DNA of 8,640 nt from NCBI GenBank assembly GCA_002694585.1, contig NZMM01000006.1, forward strand, positions 32,252 through 40,891, read 5' to 3'. The first letter of the stretch is position 1; every line of letters begins with the position of its first letter. Made by a program: the position numbers and the translations under genes. This DNA is from Methanobacteriota archaeon (lineage in GTDB: Archaea > Thermoplasmatota > Poseidoniia > Poseidoniales > Poseidoniaceae). Positions 1 through 6,778 of the stretch are shown here, piece after piece. A model generated the notes under the pieces. That model saw only the letters and a list, made by a program, of their open reading frames with translations. It did no database searches and had not been told where the DNA came from.

Positions 1-218
1 AGGAAGGTCACGCCGGCTTGGCGGTCGACCTTGGCGGTGCCTTCGAACACCTGCACGACGACCATGTCGTCGGACGTGTCAAGCACCTGGCCGTTCTTGA
101 TGTCCCCATTGGAGAGACGAAGCGACACGATCTCGCCGTAGGCGACGGGTTCGGTTTTGTTCAGGAACACAAGCGGTCCCTTGACGTCGGTGATGGTACG
201 GTATTCCTTTCCTGCCAT
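1..218 (-). CDS. atpB: A-type ATP synthase subunit B, N-terminal part (runs off the window)
   Basis: Only the first 72 codons are present; the gene continues past base 1. Subunit B is the non-catalytic, nucleotide-binding partner of subunit A in the A3B3 head of the archaeal ATP synthase, on the cytoplasmic side of the membrane. The visible part is the N-terminal beta-barrel. It contains the family pattern EYRTITDVKGPLVF (residues 5-18), then a stretch around EPVAYGEIV and VVVQVFEGT that is typical of V/A-type B subunits. The ATG at 218-216 is preceded by the Shine-Dalgarno site GGAGG (226-230), which follows directly on the atpA stop codon, so the two genes are probably translationally coupled. 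The family is usually about 460 residues, so roughly 85 percent of the gene lies outside. The assignment rests on the N-terminal match and on its place after atpA. Confidence 0.95.
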   Translation of the reverse strand, partial: MAGKEYRTITDVKGPLVFLNKTEPVAYGEIVSLRLSNGDIKNGQVLDTSDDMVVVQVFEGTAKVDRQAGVTF

Positions 219-230
219 GATGATCCCTCC

Positions 231-1970
231 TCAGTTCTCCTCCACGGTGGCTTCAATTTCATCCACCATCGCCTTGACCATGCCGTCGATGCGGTCGATG
301 TAGCCCTCTTCGAATCGGCCACGCAGAAGCGCGGACCGCGCGGGCACGTTGACCACGTCGGAGAGCGCGGAGCCGGCACCCATGGCCGACTTCGCCGCGT
401 CTTGGAAGGTCAGCACGGCCTTGGCCATGCGGTACTGCAGGTTGATGTCACAGTAAGCGTCGATGGGGTCGAAGCCGTTCTGCTGCAGGAAGTACTCGCG
501 GATCATGCGAGCGACTTCGAGCGTCAACTGCTGATCGACCGGCAGCGCGTCGGAACCGACGAGCTGCACAATCTCTTGCAGTTCAGCCTCAATCTGAAGC
601 AGACCGGAGATGGCGGTTCGAATCTCGGGGAAGTCCTGCCCGATGTTGTCGCGGTACCACTGGTCGAGGGACGGTGGGTACAGCGAGTAGGAGTTCAGCC
701 AATTGATGGCGGGGAAGTGGCGCTGTCGGGCCAGACCCGCGTCGAGGCCCCAGAACACCTTGACGATGCGCAGGGTACCTTGGCTGACCGGCTCGGAAAT
801 GTCGCCACCGGGGGGTGACACCGCACCGATGGCGGTCACGGAGCCGTCCTCACCAGAGAGGGTGTTGACACGGCCGGCTCGCTCGTAGAACTCGGCGATG
901 CGGGACGAGAGGTACGCAGGGTAGCCTTCCTCACCAGGCATTTCTTCCAGACGGGAGGAAATCTCACGCATGGCCTCAGCCCAACGGGAGGTCGAGTCGG
1001 CCATGAGGGCCACGTCGTAGCCCATGTCACGGAAGTACTCGGCGATGGTGATGCCGGTGTACACCGACGCTTCACGGGCGGCCACAGGCATGTTCGAGGT
1101 GTTTGCAATCATGACGGTGCGGTTCATCAGCGGCTTGCCGGTGTTGGGGTCGATGAGGTGAGGGAACTCGTCCAGCACTTCGGTCATCTCGTTTCCACGC
1201 TCACCGCAGCCGATGTAGACCACGATCTGCGCGTCGGAGTACTTCGCAAGGGACTGCTGGGTGACCGTCTTTCCGGACCCGAAGGGGCCGGGGATGCCGG
1301 CCGCACCGCCCTTGGCGAGCGGGAACAGGAAGTCGAGGATGCGCATTCCGGTGATGAGCGGGGTGTCGGGCGCGTACTTCGTCTGATAGGGGCGGGGTGA
1401 GCGAACCGGCCACTTCTGCATCATCTGAATCTCGGTGCCGTCCTCGAGGGTGGCGACCGTTTGCGTGACGTTGAAGTCGCCGCTCTCGATGCTCTTGATG
1501 GTTCCAGAAACGTTGGGCGGGACCATGATCTTGTGGACGATGGTTTCGGTTTCCTGGACGTGTCCGATGACGTTCCCGCCAGAAACCTCGTCACCAACGG
1601 AAGCCACCGGCTCAAAGGTCCAGGTCTTTTCCATGTCGAAGGCGTCGGCATCGACACCACGGGTGATGAAGAAACCCATCTGCTCCTCAAGGGTCTGGAG
1701 CGGGCGCTGGATACCGTCGTAGATCTGAGTGAGCAGACCAGGTCCAAGCGCCACAGAGAGGGTCTCCTGCGTGTTCAGCACAGGTTCACCCGGGCGGATG
1801 CCGGAGGTGTCTTCGTACACTTGGATGACCGACTGGTCGCCGTGAATCTCGATCACTTCGCCCATCAGGCCTTCATCGCCGACACGTACGACGTCGTACA
1901 TGGCAGCACTCATGCCTTTGGCCGTGACCACAGGTCCGGAAATGCGGTAGATTTGTCCTTCGTTGCTCAT
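231..1970 (-). CDS. atpA: A-type ATP synthase catalytic subunit A
   Basis: This 579-residue protein is the catalytic subunit of the A3B3 head, making ATP from ADP and phosphate as the central stalk turns. The N-terminal beta-barrel (about 1-70) opens with GQIYRISGPVV. The family's extra 'non-homologous' domain lies at about 110-190. The nucleotide-binding domain carries the Walker A motif GPFGSGKT (228-235, K234), the GERGNEMTEV segment (256-265) and the Walker B region VALMADSTSRWAEA (320-333). SPPGGDISEPV (385-395) and a helical C-terminal domain follow. Length is normal for archaeal A subunits, and the P-loop is uninterrupted, without the intein found there in some archaea. The ATG at 1970 has the Shine-Dalgarno site GGAGGAAG just upstream. 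It lies 27 bases after atpF, and its TGA is followed at once by the atpB ribosome binding site. Confidence 0.98.
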   Translation of the reverse strand: MSNEGQIYRISGPVVTAKGMSAAMYDVVRVGDEGLMGEVIEIHGDQSVIQVYEDTSGIRPGEPVLNTQETLSVALGPGLLTQIYDGIQRPLQTLEEQMGFFITRGVDADAFDMEKTWTFEPVASVGDEVSGGNVIGHVQETETIVHKIMVPPNVSGTIKSIESGDFNVTQTVATLEDGTEIQMMQKWPVRSPRPYQTKYAPDTPLITGMRILDFLFPLAKGGAAGIPGPFGSGKTVTQQSLAKYSDAQIVVYIGCGERGNEMTEVLDEFPHLIDPNTGKPLMNRTVMIANTSNMPVAAREASVYTGITIAEYFRDMGYDVALMADSTSRWAEAMREISSRLEEMPGEEGYPAYLSSRIAEFYERAGRVNTLSGEDGSVTAIGAVSPPGGDISEPVSQGTLRIVKVFWGLDAGLARQRHFPAINWLNSYSLYPPSLDQWYRDNIGQDFPEIRTAISGLLQIEAELQEIVQLVGSDALPVDQQLTLEVARMIREYFLQQNGFDPIDAYCDINLQYRMAKAVLTFQDAAKSAMGAGSALSDVVNVPARSALLRGRFEEGYIDRIDGMVKAMVDEIEATVEEN

Positions 1971-1997
1971 TCATCTTCCTCCAATATGTGTGGAACA

Positions 1998-2297
1998 TCA
2001 TGCCCATAGGTCGACTCCGATGGCCTTGCGGATGGTGTCACGCAAGGTGTTGTCCTCTTCCGTGCCGATGCCCAGCACGGTCGGGGTCACTGAAGCAGAG
2101 AGCTGCTCGCGCAGCCGCTCTGGAAGGCGGCTCAGGCTCGCGGAGTCGACCACCACGATGCCCACCTCCTTGCTGGTGAGTAGGGTACGGAGGACGTTGC
2201 CCATGGCTTCGTCGTCCGAGGGGTTGTGCAGGTGTGAAATTCCTGCAAGTTGGAAGCCGAGGGTGAATTCGGGCGTACCGACGACGGCAATTTCCAT
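1998..2297 (-). CDS. atpF: A-type ATP synthase subunit F
   Basis: This 99-residue protein is the small central-stalk subunit that binds subunit D and turns within the A3B3 head. The N-terminus MEIAVVGTPEFTLGFQLAGI matches the family pattern (I-A-V-I-G-(x)n-LGF-LAG), the first strand and helix of its Rossmann-like fold. GIVVVDSASLSRLPE (46-60) is the second conserved strand-helix, and the tail TLRDTIRKAIGVDL is the usual amphipathic C-terminal helix. Length is normal (about 95-110). The ATG at 2297 has a very strong Shine-Dalgarno site, GGAGGTG (2304-2310), and starts 15 bases after the atpC stop codon. Position between atpC and atpA is the standard archaeal order. Confidence 0.95.
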   Translation of the reverse strand: MEIAVVGTPEFTLGFQLAGISHLHNPSDDEAMGNVLRTLLTSKEVGIVVVDSASLSRLPERLREQLSASVTPTVLGIGTEEDNTLRDTIRKAIGVDLWA

Positions 2298-2312
2298 GCA
2301 TCACACCTCCAT

Positions 2313-3350
2313 TCAAATGACGTGGGCCTCCACCACGTCAGCGGACAATCCCGCCATCAGTCCGCGCGTGATGATCCGGAGGTCTTTGACCTCCTTGACC
2401 TTCATCGCGATGTAGTGCACCACAGGCAGCGCGGAAACCGGATGCAGGTAGCTCATCCGGTTGAGGTGCGCGTTTTCGCGGGCAGCGAGCCAAGTGATCA
2501 CAGGGTCCAGCGACATCGCCGCATCCGCTTCTGCAATCGCGGCCTCAAATGCGGCCATGTCGAAACGGTTGGCGGGGCGAAGAACCTCAAGCAGCGAGGC
2601 ACGACCGCCGTTGGAAACGAGCGAAAAGGCTCGCTTGGGAATCAAGCGGCCACCGGGAATCAACGCTGAGGCCACCTCGTTGCCTTCGAGGCCCATGGCG
2701 GCGGCCTCAAGCAGGTTCACGATGTTGCGGTGATCGATTTCAGTCGCCAGCAAGGCACGAAGCATGCGAACATCCGCTTGCGACCCACTCAACGATGACG
2801 TTGCATTGGCGAAGTAGTGCCGATCCAGGACGTCTTCATAGGCGGCCAAGGTGGATCCCTCCGGCATCGCGTTCAGCGCAGAGCCGAAGGGTTTCCTTCG
2901 CATGAGCACCACGGCCGAGCGAAGGTCGTCGGCGCGCTCGATGATCTGCAACCAAGGCGTGTTGATGTCGTTGATGTCCGGGAGGATGTCGTGCGCCACG
3001 CGCTCAAGGTCCACGTCGTTCACGACCGCGCGAAGCACGGCCTTGGCGTTGTGGTACTCGAAGCGGTCAGTATAGACCGAAACAATGCGCGCCACTTTGC
3101 CTGAACAGAGTTTGATGATGTTGTCCAACTCATGTTCCAGGTTGTCCGTGAGGGCGGCCTCGATGAGGTCACCCCCGTCGTAGGTGGCCGCGTAGCGGTC
3201 AATTTCCGCTCGGTAACCCAAATCAGCCACGGCGACGGTCAGTTGGTCCGGAGCGTGGTTGATCAATTGCCGGAGCCGCGCCCTGTCCGCCAACGCCTTG
3301 CGACGTGACTTCGCCCGTGAGGCGATGTAGGGTGTGGATCCGAAGCGCAT
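2313..3350 (-). CDS. atpC: A-type ATP synthase subunit C (AC39/V-ATPase d family)
   Basis: This 345-residue, largely helical protein belongs to the AC39 / subunit d family. In the complex it is the funnel-shaped socket that couples the central stalk (D, F) to the membrane c-ring. Family signs are the N-terminal basic segment with YIASRAKSRRKALADRARL (8-26), the HELDNIIKL segment (about 73-81), a repeated helical pattern with a central FGSALNAMPEG-type turn, and the C-terminal YIAMKVKEVKDLRIITRGLMAGLS, which matches the family's conserved 'K-EV-NLR-I--G---GLS' ending. Length is typical. The ATG at 3350 is preceded by GAGGTG with ideal spacing, and that site overlaps the stop codon of atpE (TGAGGTGAACCCATG), so translation is probably coupled to atpE. 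No odd features were seen in the protein. Confidence 0.95.
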   Translation of the reverse strand: MRFGSTPYIASRAKSRRKALADRARLRQLINHAPDQLTVAVADLGYRAEIDRYAATYDGGDLIEAALTDNLEHELDNIIKLCSGKVARIVSVYTDRFEYHNAKAVLRAVVNDVDLERVAHDILPDINDINTPWLQIIERADDLRSAVVLMRRKPFGSALNAMPEGSTLAAYEDVLDRHYFANATSSLSGSQADVRMLRALLATEIDHRNIVNLLEAAAMGLEGNEVASALIPGGRLIPKRAFSLVSNGGRASLLEVLRPANRFDMAAFEAAIAEADAAMSLDPVITWLAARENAHLNRMSYLHPVSALPVVHYIAMKVKEVKDLRIITRGLMAGLSADVVEAHVI

Positions 3351-3359
3351 GGGTTCACC

Positions 3360-3923
3360 TCAGTCAAACAGAGCGGCGGTCACCGCGGGCAGGCTGCTGG
3401 CCCAAGCACGTTCCAGCAAGGCGTCAAAACGGAAATCGTAGGACACGGAGGCATCCTCTGCATCGAGGATGAAGCCTCCGAGGCCTTCGGCGTCTTCACC
3501 AACCTTCTTCCCGCCAGCGAGGTCGGACACGGCCTTTCGGTCGATGCCCACCGGGCGAACGGAGTAGCCCTTGCCGCCGATGTCGTCGGCACGGGCCATC
3601 AGGGACTTGAGCAACGCAGCCCTGCCTTTCCACTTGGGGTCGGCAAGGGTGCTCTTGGCTTGCTCAAGCGTGGCGTCAAGCGCCGCGCGGCGAGCGATCA
3701 GCAGGTCCCTCTGGTTGGCTTGACGCGCACTGGCCACGATTTCACGACCGATTTGCTCGGCGTCACGAGCGGCGCGAGCGGCAGCCTCAGAACGGATGGA
3801 CTCCGCCTTGGCTTCCGCTTCGGAACGCATCGTGTCGGCCTCGGATTGTGCCGAGGCGGCGAGCTCATCGGCTTCCGCCTGAGCGGCTGCCGTGATGTCC
3901 TTTGCAAGCGATTCAAGCGACAT
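3360..3923 (-). CDS. atpE: A-type ATP synthase subunit E (peripheral stalk)
   Basis: This 187-residue protein is one half of the E/H peripheral stalk, which holds the catalytic head still against rotor torque. Residues 1 to about 95 form a long, Ala/Glu-rich heptad-like helix (repeats such as SEADTMRSEAEAKAESIRSEA). The rest is the globular C-terminal domain that contacts the head. It includes the family ending GLGGFILDAEDASVSYDFRF followed by DALLERAWASSLPAVTAALF, equivalent to the usual 'GGV---DG-I--DNTFE-RLE-----PEI-K-LF'. Length is normal. The ATG at 3923 has GGAGGAG at 3929-3935 (5-base spacing). The 43-base gap before it, the longest within the ATP synthase operon, holds two hairpins (listed separately). 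Its TGA is part of the atpC ribosome binding site. Confidence 0.93.
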   Translation of the reverse strand: MSLESLAKDITAAAQAEADELAASAQSEADTMRSEAEAKAESIRSEAAARAARDAEQIGREIVASARQANQRDLLIARRAALDATLEQAKSTLADPKWKGRAALLKSLMARADDIGGKGYSVRPVGIDRKAVSDLAGGKKVGEDAEGLGGFILDAEDASVSYDFRFDALLERAWASSLPAVTAALFD

Positions 3924-3941
3924 GGTGTCTCCTCCAACGTT

Positions 3942-3955
3942 CAGCGCGGGCGCTG
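3942..3955 (-). promoter_or_regulatory. GC-rich hairpin in the atpK-atpE gap
   Basis: Bases 3942-3955 read CAGCGC-GG-GCGCTG, a perfect inverted repeat. In the minus-strand transcript it can form a 5-bp stem with a CCCG loop. It sits 4 bases downstream of the stop-codon hairpin (3960-3977) and about 6 bases before the atpE Shine-Dalgarno site. No U-tract follows, so it is unlikely to be a simple terminator. A role in RNA processing, stability or the relative yield of AtpK and AtpE is inference. Confidence 0.5.
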
Positions 3956-3959
3956 CACG

Positions 3960-3977
3960 TCCTGGCTCACGCCAGGA
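3960..3977 (-). promoter_or_regulatory. Stop-codon hairpin with GNRA loop at the 3' end of atpK
   Basis: In the transcript this reads UCCUGGC-GUGA-GCCAGGA: a perfect 7-bp stem closed by C-G, with a GUGA tetraloop of the stable GNRA class. The atpK stop codon UGA forms the last three bases of the loop. The left arm lies within the last codons of atpK and the right arm in the spacer before atpE. With the neighbouring hairpin (3942-3955) it could protect the upstream mRNA end or tune expression of the c subunit, which is needed in many copies per complex. The structure is seen in the sequence; the function is inferred. Confidence 0.6.
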
Positions 3978-4275
3978 AGAGCGGCAAAGCGCCGAGGATC
4001 ACGATGGACTCGGGAAGCGCGGTGAAGATCAGCGCGGGGCCGAACTTCGAGCCGTCTTCGGCGAGCATGCCAACGGCAGCGCTGCCAATGGCGGCTTGGG
4101 AAATCCCAGCGCCAACGGCGGCAAGGCCGAGGGAAATACCAACGGCGAGGTCGCCGGTGATGGAGTTCCCAGTGGTGGTCGCACCGTCTTCAGCAGCAGC
4201 AGCACCCTGAGCAATCAGGGTGATGGCGGCCAAGACGATCATGGTTCGCAGCGTGTTCTTCAGGGTCTTGTTCAT
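3967..4275 (-). CDS. atpK: A-type ATP synthase proteolipid subunit c (K), with signal-like leader
   Basis: This 102-residue protein is the rotor-ring proteolipid that carries ions through the membrane sector. Residues 1-28 (MNKTLKNTLRT, then a hydrophobic run ending GAAAA) look like a signal peptide with an Ala-X-Ala cleavage region. A short polar segment (about 29-38) and a two-helix hairpin follow. Helix 1 is Gly/Ala-rich with Q60 in GISQAAIG, the polar loop is MLAEDGSKFG, and helix 2 has the ion-binding carboxylate E89 in ALPESIVILG, followed by S90. One hairpin per polypeptide is the common archaeal form. I start at the ATG at 4275. A GTG two codons earlier (4281) is in frame, but it is almost against the AGAGGT ribosome binding site, which is well spaced only for the ATG. 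The 33-base gap to atpI and 43-base gap to atpE are long for this operon. Confidence 0.93.
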   Translation of the reverse strand: MNKTLKNTLRTMIVLAAITLIAQGAAAAEDGATTTGNSITGDLAVGISLGLAAVGAGISQAAIGSAAVGMLAEDGSKFGPALIFTALPESIVILGALPLFLA

Positions 4276-4308
4276 GTTCACTACCTCTGTGTATGTCCTG
4301 TTGGACTG

Positions 4309-6378
4309 TCATGCCCCCTCCACATGGATGCTTCGGCCGCCCACGGGGGAGAAGGGGACCCCGGAGCCGTTGTGGAATTTGCCCATCCATTCCACGAAGT
4401 GGAGACGGGCAGCGTGAATGCTGGGTGAAAGCAGGCCAAGCGCGATGGCGAAGGCCTGAATGCCGAGGAACAGGAGGAATGCGATGGCGCCCCAAAGGAA
4501 GCCGAGACCACCGGCGGCGAATTGCGTCATCATCACTTCCCACCCCATGGTGATGGACACCTCGGCAATCTTGACGCCGGCCACGCCAACGCCCATCACA
4601 CGAAGGTAGGACAGGGTGTTGGCCAGGAGGCCAAAGGTCTCGATTGGACCCATGATGATGCCACCGGCCCACCCAAACTTCTCGTAGACGGCCAATCCGA
4701 TGATGAGGCACACGATGCCAATCAGGATGGCCGCAGAGAACACGTTGAGGGAGAACAGGTCGCCTTCGTAGGCGATGAAGCGCCGGGCGTGGAAGAAGCC
4801 TCCGAGAAGGATGAGGATCCACGAACCCTTTTCGAAGAAGGCGGCAGCGGCGCCGTGCGCCTTCAGGACGTTCATGAAACCGATGAGGAAACCAACCAGC
4901 AGGTGGATGACGCCGAGGTAGATGGAGAACATCACGTACTCTTCGAGGCCGTGCCCAGGTTCGGCACGGTGCAGCGGATAGGTCAAGTGGCTCATGCCGA
5001 GGAGTGCACCCAGGTCGTCGGAGAGCAACTCCACTGGCTTGTCAGGGTAGAGGAAGCCGAGCGGGGAGTTCCCGTTGGTGAATTCGTATGTCACCCACGT
5101 GTAGTTGTCCCAGACGAATCCGAAACCTTCAGCGAAATAGAAGCCCCAAAGCACGCACCAGATGCCCATCCAAAGAAGGATGGTGATGCCGTTCTTGACC
5201 ACAGGATCCGCGGCCATGGGCTTGGAGCGAAGGAACATGGCCAGGGCCACAATGACCAAGCCGAAGCCCCAGTCGCCGAGGATGGCCCCGAAAATCATCG
5301 GGAAGGTGAACATCATGAGGGTCGTCGGGTCGTAGGTGCCGTAGGAAGGACGGCCGACGAGGTCGACCATCAACTCAAACGGCTTGGTCGCCGTAGGGTT
5401 GTCAAATTCGACAGGAGGCTCGGGGCCGTGACCATGACCATGGTCGTCGTGGTCGTCATGCCCGTGGTGGCCGCCGTCCCATGCCTCCACTTCGACCAGC
5501 GAAGCGTGTGGATTCAGGGCAGCCCTGACCTCATCAGCGCGGTTGGTGGGAATCCACGCGTCCATCGCGAAGGCGCGATCTGCCACGGCCATCTGCGTGG
5601 GAGCAGACGCGAGGTGTTCCTGGCGCTCGAGCAACTCATGCACGCACACCAAGTCGCGGCCGTTGGCCTCGACCCACGCTTCGACGCTGGCTTGGTCTGA
5701 CGCGATTTTGGCTTCCAGCTTCAGAATGTTCGACTTGGCCTCAGCGACACGCTTTCCGGCGTTGCCCTCGCCAGCAGGGACTTGAACGACCTTTGCCCCG
5801 AGTTGACCGAGCACGATCTGAACTTCGGGGGCATGGGCCGGGCGGCAGGCCACGGCCACGATGCGGTCCCTAGCGAGGACCTCGCAATCCTTTGCGAGGT
5901 CGCCAAGGGCTTCCTGCACCTTGTTCGCTTTGCTGGTTTCAGCCACGAAGATTTCCAGACCAGAGATGCCGGTGAGGAGTTCGAGGGGCACATTGAGCGG
6001 CGCGAGACGCGCCATGGCGTCGCGCTCTTCGGCCAGCGCCTGAATCGAGGCTTGAGATTCGTCGATGGCACGGAGGAGTTCCATGGCCTTCTCGATGCGC
6101 CCCGGGAATGACCCATCAATGAGGGCATTGACTTGCTTTCGGGGCATGGGACCAGAGGTGTTGATGGCCGACGTTGCAGCCCGCACGGCGCGAACGTTGG
6201 TCAGCAGTTCGCCACGGCCTTCTTGCGAGGCGGCTTGACCCACGCCGATGCCATCCTCGAATTGCTCGTAAGGTTGGACGTGCACGCATCCGAGGGCATC
6301 ACAGGCCGCAAGCACGTCGTCCATCGCGTCGAGAGGGGCCGCCACGGTGAGGCGGGACATCTCGACCATTGGGAACAT
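4309..6378 (-). CDS. atpI: A-type ATP synthase subunit I (membrane stator, a subunit)
   Basis: This 689-residue protein is the membrane stator that forms the ion half-channels against the c-ring and anchors the peripheral stalks. Residues 1 to about 300 are the cytoplasmic arm, opening MVEMSRLTVAAPLDAMDDVL as in the V-ATPase a/I family, with helical stretches at about 95-120 and 205-240. A His/Asp-rich linker at 301-318 (seven His, five Asp) leads to the membrane half (about 335-650), which has several hydrophobic helices. These include MMFTFPMIFGAILGDWGFGL (355-374) and the family motif TLSYLRVMGVGVA (588-600), where R593 corresponds to the essential stator arginine. The ATG at 6378 has GAGGTG at ideal spacing, overlapping the atpH stop codon (TGAGGTGTTCTCATG). 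Length is within the usual 620-700. The His-rich linker is the one unusual feature. Confidence 0.95.
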   Translation of the reverse strand: MFPMVEMSRLTVAAPLDAMDDVLAACDALGCVHVQPYEQFEDGIGVGQAASQEGRGELLTNVRAVRAATSAINTSGPMPRKQVNALIDGSFPGRIEKAMELLRAIDESQASIQALAEERDAMARLAPLNVPLELLTGISGLEIFVAETSKANKVQEALGDLAKDCEVLARDRIVAVACRPAHAPEVQIVLGQLGAKVVQVPAGEGNAGKRVAEAKSNILKLEAKIASDQASVEAWVEANGRDLVCVHELLERQEHLASAPTQMAVADRAFAMDAWIPTNRADEVRAALNPHASLVEVEAWDGGHHGHDDHDDHGHGHGPEPPVEFDNPTATKPFELMVDLVGRPSYGTYDPTTLMMFTFPMIFGAILGDWGFGLVIVALAMFLRSKPMAADPVVKNGITILLWMGIWCVLWGFYFAEGFGFVWDNYTWVTYEFTNGNSPLGFLYPDKPVELLSDDLGALLGMSHLTYPLHRAEPGHGLEEYVMFSIYLGVIHLLVGFLIGFMNVLKAHGAAAAFFEKGSWILILLGGFFHARRFIAYEGDLFSLNVFSAAILIGIVCLIIGLAVYEKFGWAGGIIMGPIETFGLLANTLSYLRVMGVGVAGVKIAEVSITMGWEVMMTQFAAGGLGFLWGAIAFLLFLGIQAFAIALGLLSPSIHAARLHFVEWMGKFHNGSGVPFSPVGGRSIHVEGA

Positions 6379-6387
6379 GAGAACACC

Positions 6388-6705
6388 TCAGGCGTCGTGA
6401 ATGGCGTTGAGCAGGAGGTCCACGGCTGCGTCGGTGCGCCCGGAGGCGGCGGAAGAAAGAGCATCGGCGGCCTTTCCGCCTTCAGCGCGGACCTTCTCGG
6501 CCTCGGCTTCAGCCTCGGCGCGGGCCGCGTCGATGGTGGCGCGGGCGTCTGCGGTGGCGCCTTCGGTGGCCTCCGAAACGGTTTCCGAGGCAGCGCGGCG
6601 AGCATCGCCGATCGCCTTGCTGGCGTCCTCTTGAGCCGAGGCAAGGAGGGCGTCAGCCTCGCTTTGGGCGGACTTGATGCTGCGAAGGACAGATTCCATG
6701 CTCAT
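6388..6705 (-). CDS. atpH: A-type ATP synthase subunit H (peripheral stalk)
   Basis: This 105-residue protein is almost entirely an Ala/Glu-rich helix with coiled-coil character (for example ARAEAEAEAEKVRAEGGKA). This is the pattern of subunit H (AhaH, also called G), which pairs with subunit E to make the peripheral stalks. Length matches the family (about 100-110). An in-frame ATG at 6804 would add 33 residues with no family character that overlap the end of the methyltransferase gene. I start at 6705 because GAGGTG (6712-6717) sits 6 bases before it and the protein then begins MSMESVLRSIKSAQSEAD, as H subunits do. A second ATG at 6699 is less well spaced. It is the first gene of the ATP synthase operon and overlaps the atpI ribosome binding site with its stop codon. 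Low-complexity sequence makes the call depend partly on position. Confidence 0.85.
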   Translation of the reverse strand: MSMESVLRSIKSAQSEADALLASAQEDASKAIGDARRAASETVSEATEGATADARATIDAARAEAEAEAEKVRAEGGKAADALSSAASGRTDAAVDLLLNAIHDA

Positions 6706-6778
6706 GGTCAACACCTCATCCTTAGCCGACCGGTAGGCGTCCGGTTTATGAGCATGATGCCCTGCGTCAAAGGAGGCT
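6706..6778 (-). promoter_or_regulatory. Candidate ATP synthase operon promoter and leader
   Basis: This 73-base spacer lies between the methyltransferase stop and atpH. On the minus strand it holds a TATA-like stretch CTCATAAAC (6744-6752) in otherwise GC-rich DNA. Archaeal transcription usually starts about 25 bases beyond the TATA centre, here near 6722, giving a leader of about 17 bases that just covers the GAGGTG site. An inverted repeat ACCGG-7 bases-CCGGT (6729-6745) lies between the TATA-like box and that start, where an operator could sit. No U-tract terminator for the methyltransferase is visible here, so read-through from upstream is also possible. The box is imperfect against the archaeal consensus. 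Confidence 0.35.

Noticed and set aside
18..818. Plus-strand open frame of 266 codons opposite atpB and atpA
   Set aside because: It is antisense to two certain genes, has no family resemblance and spans their junction; explained by GC-rich codon use.
1971..1997. AT-rich patch CACATATTGG before atpA as an internal promoter
   Set aside because: It lies only about 15 bases from the start codon, too close for a TATA box that should sit about 25 bases upstream of the transcription start.
4295..4306. Small inverted repeat GTCC-TGTT-GGAC in the atpI-atpK gap
   Set aside because: Only a 4-bp stem; likely by chance and much weaker than the hairpins after atpK.
4522..5700. Long open frame (392 codons) on the plus strand
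   Set aside because: It lies wholly antisense to atpI, which has clear family motifs. The translation is a His/Asp/Glu/Val-rich string with no recognisable domain, as expected from the complement of a GC-rich gene.
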